The position numbers were made by a program, and so were the translations under genes. The notes beneath the pieces are model-generated. The model searched no databases and had not been told where the DNA came from. It saw only the letters and a list, made by a program, of their open reading frames with translations. Positions 59,804-64,000 of a DNA stretch of 64,000 nt are shown here, piece by piece (position 1 is the first letter of the stretch; each line of letters starts with the position of its first letter). Source of the DNA: Streptomyces sp. HUAS MG91. GTDB lineage: Bacteria; Actinomycetota; Actinomycetes; Streptomycetales; Streptomycetaceae. Location: positions 1,922,001 through 1,986,000 of the forward strand of contig NZ_CP159534.1 in the NCBI RefSeq assembly GCF_040529335.1, in the 5' to 3' direction.

Positions 59804-60772
59804 CTACGCGCGCGAACGCCGTCCCTTGCGCGCCAGCGCGACCGCGCCGCCGCCCGCGACGAGGAGCACGATCGCGCCGCCCGCGATGTACGGCGTGTTC
59901 GAGTTGCCGCCGGTCTCCGCCAGGTCGGCCTTGGTCTCCGGCTTGGCCTCCGCCTTGGGCTCCGTCTTGTTCTCGACCGGCGCGGCCTCGACCGGCTTCT
60001 CCGGCTTGCCGCCCTGCGGCTTCGGGTCCTCCGCCGGGGCCGCCTTGGGCGCCGTGCAGGTGGCGCCGGCGAGGGTGACCTCGCCGTTGACCTCCGCCAC
60101 GTTCAGCTTCAGGGGGTTCACCGAGACCTTGAGGTGCAGGGCCGACGCGGCGGCCGTCGTCGACGTGGTGGAGGTCTCGGACAGGGCGAGGGAGACCTCG
60201 CCGATCTGCGGGACATCGACGCGGGTCGTGCCGCCCGCCGACAGGGTGACCTTCTTGCCGAGCACGGTGACCGAGCCCAGCAGGTTCGACTCCGCGACCG
60301 GCTTCTTGCCCGCCTCGCACAGCGCCTTCGAGGTGACCTGATCGACCTGGATGAGGGAGAGCATGGGCAGGCCGGGGACGTGGACCTTGGCGTGGACGAG
60401 CTGGGTGAAGCCCTCCGCCTTCTTGTCGTCCACGGTGGCCTTCGCCTTGGCCACGTCGGCGCGCAGCACGCTGAACGGCTGCCCGCCGTCGACGCCGTCC
60501 AGGCGCGCGGTCAGCGCGGTCTTCTCGGCGCTCGCGGGGGCCTGCACCTCGTTGAGCGCGAGCCTCAGCGGGACGTTCACCGTCTTGTTCAGGAGCGAGA
60601 CGTCCAGGCCCGTGCGCAGGACCACCGCGCCGGCCTTGCCGCCGTGGTCGCCGGTGGCCGCCGCCGGGCCCGCGGTCGCGAGCATCGCGGGTCCGGCGGC
60701 GAGGACAGCGGCGGTGGCCGTCACGGCGATGCGGCGGGTGCGACGGGCGACGGTGTTGCTGGTGCTGGACAT
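59804..60772 (-). CDS. SCO1860-family LAETG-anchored surface protein
   Basis: 322 residues. Signal peptide RRTRRIAVTATAAVLAAGPAM with AAA cleavage near residue 38; a beta-rich body; a Pro/Lys/Glu-rich spacer (EDPKPQGGKPEKPVEAAPVENKTEPKAEAKPE); then sorting signal LAETGGN, a hydrophobic helix YIAGGAIVLLVAGGGAVAL and RKGRRSRA. LAXTG is the motif of Streptomyces class E sortases, so it is probably bound to peptidoglycan. Matches the SCO1860 family by position. Function unknown. ATG at 60772. Confidence 0.9.
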   Translation of the reverse strand: MSSTSNTVARRTRRIAVTATAAVLAAGPAMLATAGPAAATGDHGGKAGAVVLRTGLDVSLLNKTVNVPLRLALNEVQAPASAEKTALTARLDGVDGGQPFSVLRADVAKAKATVDDKKAEGFTQLVHAKVHVPGLPMLSLIQVDQVTSKALCEAGKKPVAESNLLGSVTVLGKKVTLSAGGTTRVDVPQIGEVSLALSETSTTSTTAAASALHLKVSVNPLKLNVAEVNGEVTLAGATCTAPKAAPAEDPKPQGGKPEKPVEAAPVENKTEPKAEAKPETKADLAETGGNSNTPYIAGGAIVLLVAGGGAVALARKGRRSRA

Positions 60773-61266
60773 GCTGGAAAGACCCCCCAGGGGTGGGACT
60801 GCGGAAACGGGACGGGTGCCGGCGGCGGGGCGGGGGCGGGCCGTGTCACGGGGACATCCCACGGCACCGCGCCGGTCACCGTCGCCGACGAGGGAATCTT
60901 TACGCACTGAGAGTGAACAGGCAGCAACCAGGCGTGAGTTCACTCCAAAGGGGGGTTTCCGCGCAGGTCTTCGAATCTGGTGGCGCTGTTGTTCCCTGGC
61001 GTCCCTCTTGTCGCCCATACGCCGGCGCTCCGCGCGGGCGCAGCGGATTCGTGTGCAACGAGCACCCGGATGCGCGGGTCACGCTGTGTGTCAACACCGA
61101 CGGCCGGTGGGGGCTGGTCGCGCAGTACGTCGGCTGACGGTCGGTGGCCGCTTCTCGCGCAGTTCCCCGCGCCCCCAAGGCATGCGCTGCGCGCGGCCTT
61201 CCCCTGAGCGAGCGCAGCTCGCTTCTGCGCGACCAGCCCCCACCGGGCCGCGGACGTGAGGAGAGG
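60773..61266. repeat. Gene-free region with an inverted pair of dispersed repeats
   Basis: 494 bases without a convincing gene. Contains a 20-base perfect inverted repeat: GGTGGGGGCTGGTCGCGCAG (61106-61125) and its complement (61225-61244), flanking another GCGCAGTTCCCCGCGCCCC copy at 61157-61177. A smaller inverted pair GAGTGAAC (60911-60918) / GTTCACTC (60938-60945) lies nearer the surface protein gene. Repeat DNA, possibly a mobile or terminator-like element. Confidence 0.8.
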
Positions 61267-62361
61267 TCAGCCCACCACTCGGCCGCGGAGCACCACCCGT
61301 CGGGGAGAGGCCAGAACCCCGACATCCGCCCGGGGATCGGCCCCGTACACCACAAGGTCCGCCGAAGCCCCCTCCTCCAGGCCGGGGCGGCCCAGCCACG
61401 CACGGGCGCCCCACGCCGTCGCCGACACCGCCTCCCGCGAGGGAATCCCGGCGCGGACCAGCTCGGCGACCTCGGCGGCGACCAGACCGTGCGCGAGCGA
61501 CCCCCCGGCGTCGGTGCCGACGAACACCGGGATCCCGGCGTCGTACGCGGAGCGCACCGTGTCGTAGCGGCGCTCGTACAGCCGCCGCATGTGCGCCGAC
61601 CAGCGCGGGAACTTGCCCTCGCCGCCCGCCGCGAGATCCGGGAACGTGGCGATGTTGACGAGCGTCGGGACGATGGCGACCCCGCGCTCGGCGAAGAGCG
61701 GGATCAGTTCGTCGGTGAGGCCGGTGGCGTGCTCGATGCAGTCGATCCCCGCCTCCACCAGATCGCGCAGCGACTCCTCGGCGAAGCAGTGCGCGGTCAC
61801 CCGGGCCCCGAGCCGGTGCGCCTCGGCGATCGCGGCCTCGACGGCGTCGCGGGGCCAGCACGCGCCGAGATCGCCGGTGCCGCGGTCGATCCAGTCGCCG
61901 ACCAGCTTGACCCAGCCGTCACCGCGCCGGGCCTCCTGGGCGACGTACGCGACGAGGTCCTCGGGCTCGATCTCGTGCGCGTAGTTGCGGATGTAGCGCC
62001 GGGTGCGGGCGATGTGCCGGCCGGCCCTGATGATGCGCGGCAGGTCCTCGCGGTCGTCGATCCAGCGGGTGTCGGAGGGCGAGCCCGCGTCGCGCAGGAG
62101 GAGCGTGCCCGCGTCCCGGTCGGTCAGGGCCTGCTTCTCGGCGGTCTCGGCGGGCACCGGGCCGTGGGCGTCGAGGCCCACGTGGCAGTGCGCGTCGACC
62201 AGGCCGGGCAGCGCCCAGCCGTCGACCGTGGTCACGTCGAGCCCGGCCGTGGCCGGACGGTCGTAGGTGACGCGGCCGCCGACCACCCACAGTTCGTCGC
62301 GTACGTCGTCGGGCCCGGCCAGCACCCGGCCCCTCACATGCAGCACCCCGCCATCGGTCAT
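61267..62361 (-). CDS. Amidohydrolase, imidazolonepropionase-like
   Basis: 364 residues of the metal-dependent amidohydrolase superfamily: small beta domain, then VDAHCHVGLDAHGP (HxH metal ligands), Lys candidate in GWVKLVGDWI, His in VTAHCFAEES and IEHATGL, and Asp in VGTDAGGS. Similar to imidazolonepropionase/prolidase-like hydrolases; substrate unknown. ATG at 62361. Divergent from the aminotransferase gene at 62440. Confidence 0.86.
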   Translation of the reverse strand: MTDGGVLHVRGRVLAGPDDVRDELWVVGGRVTYDRPATAGLDVTTVDGWALPGLVDAHCHVGLDAHGPVPAETAEKQALTDRDAGTLLLRDAGSPSDTRWIDDREDLPRIIRAGRHIARTRRYIRNYAHEIEPEDLVAYVAQEARRGDGWVKLVGDWIDRGTGDLGACWPRDAVEAAIAEAHRLGARVTAHCFAEESLRDLVEAGIDCIEHATGLTDELIPLFAERGVAIVPTLVNIATFPDLAAGGEGKFPRWSAHMRRLYERRYDTVRSAYDAGIPVFVGTDAGGSLAHGLVAAEVAELVRAGIPSREAVSATAWGARAWLGRPGLEEGASADLVVYGADPRADVGVLASPRRVVLRGRVVG

Positions 62362-62439
62362 GGCGGAAAGCCTAGAGGCGCTGTGGGTACGCTCGTCATC
62401 GGCATCCCGTCCGAACCCGTGAGCGAAGAGAGCACCACC

Positions 62440-63540
62440 GTGACGCATCCGTTTCTCGACCTGGCCCCCTTGAGCGCCGAGCACTTCGCCTCCATCGAGG
62501 ACCGTGTGGCCCGTCTCATGGACACGTCACAGGATGTCGTGATCATGCAGGGTGAGGCGCTGCTGCCGCTGGAGGGCGCGATCCGCGGCACGGCGGCGCC
62601 CGGGACCGTCGCGCTGAACGTGATCACCGGCCCGTACGGTCAGACCTTCGGCGACTGGCTGCGCGACTGCGGGGCGACCGTGCACGATCTGGCGGTCCCC
62701 TTCCACACGGCCGTCACCGCGGAGCAGGTGCGGGCGGCGCTCGCCGAGCACCCCGAGATCGACTTCGTGTCGCTGGTGCACGCGGAGGCCGCGACCGGCA
62801 ACACCAACCCCGTCGCCGAGATCGGCGCGGTGGTGCGGGAGCACGGCGCGCTGTTCTACCTCGACGCCGTCGCCTCGATCGCCGCCGAGCCGGTGCTGCC
62901 GGACGCGTGGGGCGTGGACCTGTGCGTGATCGGCGCGCAGAAGGCGATGGGCGGCCCGGCCGGTGTCTCGGCGGTGTCGGTGAGCGCCCGCGCCTGGGAG
63001 CGGATGACCGCCAACGAGCAGGCGCCGCGCCACTCCTACCTGTCGCTGCTCGACTGGAAGCAGCGGTGGATCGACGGCGGCCGGAAGGCGCTGCTGCACG
63101 CGCCCGCGCAGCTGGAGATGCTCGCACTGGAGGCATGTGTCGAGCGGATCGAGAGCGAGGGGCTCGACGCGCTGATGGCGCGGCACGCGAGCGCCGCGGC
63201 CGCCACCCGCGCCGGAACGCTGGCCCTGGGCGGCGGCCTGGAGCCGTACGTCCACGAGGCGCGGGACGCCGCGCCGGTCGCCACGACGCTGCGGGCGCCC
63301 GCCGGCACCGACGCCCGTGAGCTGGTCGCGAAGGCCCTCGCCGTGGACCCGGTGCTGCCGCTGGTCGCGGGCGGCGGGGCCCTCGCGCAGGAGATGATCC
63401 GGGTCAACCACTACGGCCCGCAGGCCACCCGCGGGGTCGTGCAGTCCTCGCTGGCCGCGCTCGGCGGGGCGCTCGCGGAGGCCGGCATCGCGGTGGACCT
63501 GGAGGGTGCGCGCAAGGCGGTCGCGGCCGCCTGGCAGTAA
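62440..63540 (+). CDS. Class V aminotransferase (serine-pyruvate/alanine-glyoxylate type)
   Basis: 366 residues. PLP Lys168 in LCVIGAQKAMGGPAG; His114-x-Glu116 in SLVHAEAATG; Asp142 in FYLDAVASIA. Fold type I subgroup IV, usual reactions serine or alanine with pyruvate/glyoxylate. GTG at 62440 with GAAGAGAG upstream; a GTG at 62419 is possible. Strong terminator follows. The neighbouring ectA gene is separate; aspartate-semialdehyde aminotransferase (EctB) is a different family. Confidence 0.88.
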   Translation: MTHPFLDLAPLSAEHFASIEDRVARLMDTSQDVVIMQGEALLPLEGAIRGTAAPGTVALNVITGPYGQTFGDWLRDCGATVHDLAVPFHTAVTAEQVRAALAEHPEIDFVSLVHAEAATGNTNPVAEIGAVVREHGALFYLDAVASIAAEPVLPDAWGVDLCVIGAQKAMGGPAGVSAVSVSARAWERMTANEQAPRHSYLSLLDWKQRWIDGGRKALLHAPAQLEMLALEACVERIESEGLDALMARHASAAAATRAGTLALGGGLEPYVHEARDAAPVATTLRAPAGTDARELVAKALAVDPVLPLVAGGGALAQEMIRVNHYGPQATRGVVQSSLAALGGALAEAGIAVDLEGARKAVAAAWQ

Positions 63541-63558
63541 TTCCCCGCACGCGGAAGC

Positions 63559-63597
63559 AGCGCCGCCTTCATGAGATTTCATGAGGGCGGCGCTTTT
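63559..63597 (+). terminator. Strong terminator after the aminotransferase gene
   Basis: AGCGCCGCC (63559-63567) pairs with GGCGGCGCT (63586-63594), and inner TTCATGA pairs with TCATGAG; TTTTCTTT follows. A textbook intrinsic terminator, unusual in this genome for its T tract. Confidence 0.93.
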
Positions 63598-63913
63598 CTT
63601 TATTCTTCTCCAACACATTCTTCACGTATTTATGGGAGCAGCTTCCCGTATGACTTCTGCCCGCTTTTCTCGGGCGTAAACACTAAGGTTTCGACAACGC
63701 AGAGCGACGTAATTCCGACGGGTGCCGGACCGGTTACAACGTTGTGACGCACTCCACACACGCAGCTTTTTGTCCCTTATGGTCGCCGCAAATCGCCATA
63801 TAACGCGGCCCGTTCGTGCGCGCACCCACCCGCGCGCGGTAACACACATCGACCACTCACGTAACCCCTCACCCGGATGCAATCCAAAAAATAGGTCGGT
63901 AAATTCAATTTGC
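63598..63913 (+). promoter_or_regulatory. ectA regulatory region with 16-bp palindrome
   Basis: 316 bases, noticeably AT-richer than the rest. No gene seen on either strand. GTTACAACGTTGTGAC (63733-63748) is palindromic except one pair, with a perfect 10-base centre ACAACGTTGT. Several weak -10-like boxes follow before ectA. Ectoine genes are induced by salt and heat, so this may be a regulator site. Confidence 0.6.
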
Positions 63914-64000
63914 ATGACCGCCGCACAAGCGCAATTCCAGCTCGACCATCCAGGCGTCTCCGACGGCGCTGCGATCTGGCGTATCGCACGCGACTCGAAG
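63914..64000 (+). CDS. ectA: L-2,4-diaminobutyrate acetyltransferase EctA (3' end cut by window)
   Basis: First 29 codons only: MTAAQAQFQLDHPGVSDGAA, then IWRIARDSK. This opening matches Streptomyces EctA as I remember it (the phrase GAA-x-WRIARDSK). EctA acetylates diaminobutyrate in ectoine synthesis, and ectB, ectC and ectD would be expected next. The start ATG is clear; the rest lies outside the window. Confidence 0.85.
   Translation, partial: MTAAQAQFQLDHPGVSDGAAIWRIARDSK

Noticed and set aside
60900..61140. Possible small plus-strand gene after the LAETG protein
   Set aside because: No RBS or conserved sequence; reading frames run into the dispersed repeat.
61144..62439. In-frame upstream extension of the class V aminotransferase
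   Set aside because: It passes through repeat DNA and the antisense of the amidohydrolase; the conserved protein starts at 62440 with an RBS.
63622..63915. 97-codon minus-strand frame in the ectA upstream region
   Set aside because: No good RBS, odd composition, and it would cover the ectA promoter; treated as non-coding.

Overview
This window is a stretch of a high-GC actinomycete chromosome, almost certainly Streptomyces. GC is very high, third codon positions are nearly always G or C, GTG and TTG starts are common, and gene order matches, from memory, the S. coelicolor core around SCO1808-SCO1864 (serB, fabG-fabI, tyrS, moaA, gbn, pitH2, a cobalamin locus, the SCO1860 LAETG protein, ectA). 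It starts inside serB and ends 29 codons into ectA. I see no prophage, transposase, tRNA, rRNA or CRISPR array, and no obvious biosynthetic gene cluster.

Layout. 1-6.2 kb: serB, a SixA-like phosphatase, small membrane proteins, a CynX/NimT-type MFS exporter divergent from a FadR-type regulator, and the fabG-fabI fatty-acid operon. 6.4-15.3 kb: the TldD/PmbA peptidase pair, tyrS, a GlsB-like and a DUF3099 membrane protein, a 6C-type small RNA, moaA, and a DUF485 + sodium:solute symporter pair. 15.7-24.9 kb: two tandem secreted subtilases, a type III CoA-transferase, a CopD-like membrane protein, a zinc alcohol dehydrogenase, an AGMO-like hydroxylase coupled to a YhhN/TMEM86 lysoplasmalogenase, and a VIT-family transporter. 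24.9-29.9 kb: a catabolic-looking operon (two amidohydrolases, an SDR and an acetoacetate-decarboxylase-like protein) facing a TetR regulator, with a perfect 15-bp palindrome between them.

29.9-43.3 kb: an exonuclease-BRCT protein, SURF1, a GH15 enzyme with an atypical SDR, the alkaline-shock (AmaP/DUF6286/Asp23/DUF2273/Asp23) operon, enoyl-CoA hydratase, the nucleoid protein Gbn, an ABC-F ATPase with a possible leader peptide, and a zinc metallopeptidase. 43.3-49.5 kb: a HEAT-like protein, an alpha/beta hydrolase, a class II aldolase, a secreted GH25 lysozyme, and a Pit phosphate transporter behind a two-unit PHO box.

49.8-59.4 kb: a cobalamin riboswitch followed by cobD, cobQ, a ChlI/ChlD-type chelatase, cobO, cobB, a convergent ZIP transporter, cobE and an unusual CbiX(half)-CobC fusion. 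The locus lacks cobN and all precorrin methyltransferases. 59.4-64 kb: a truncated hemoglobin, an LAETG-anchored surface protein, an imidazolonepropionase-like amidohydrolase, a class V aminotransferase, a strong terminator, a relatively AT-rich regulatory region with a long palindrome, and the start of ectA.

The most interesting signals are small ones. A dispersed intergenic repeat (core CGCGCAGTTCCCCGCGCCCC) also lies in frame inside cobB. GATC sites are dense beside gbn. The AGMO/TMEM86 pair could form an ether-lipid cleavage route. A terminator hairpin swallows the ribosome binding site of the next gene. A 21-bp tandem duplication copies a Shine-Dalgarno-GTG unit in frame.
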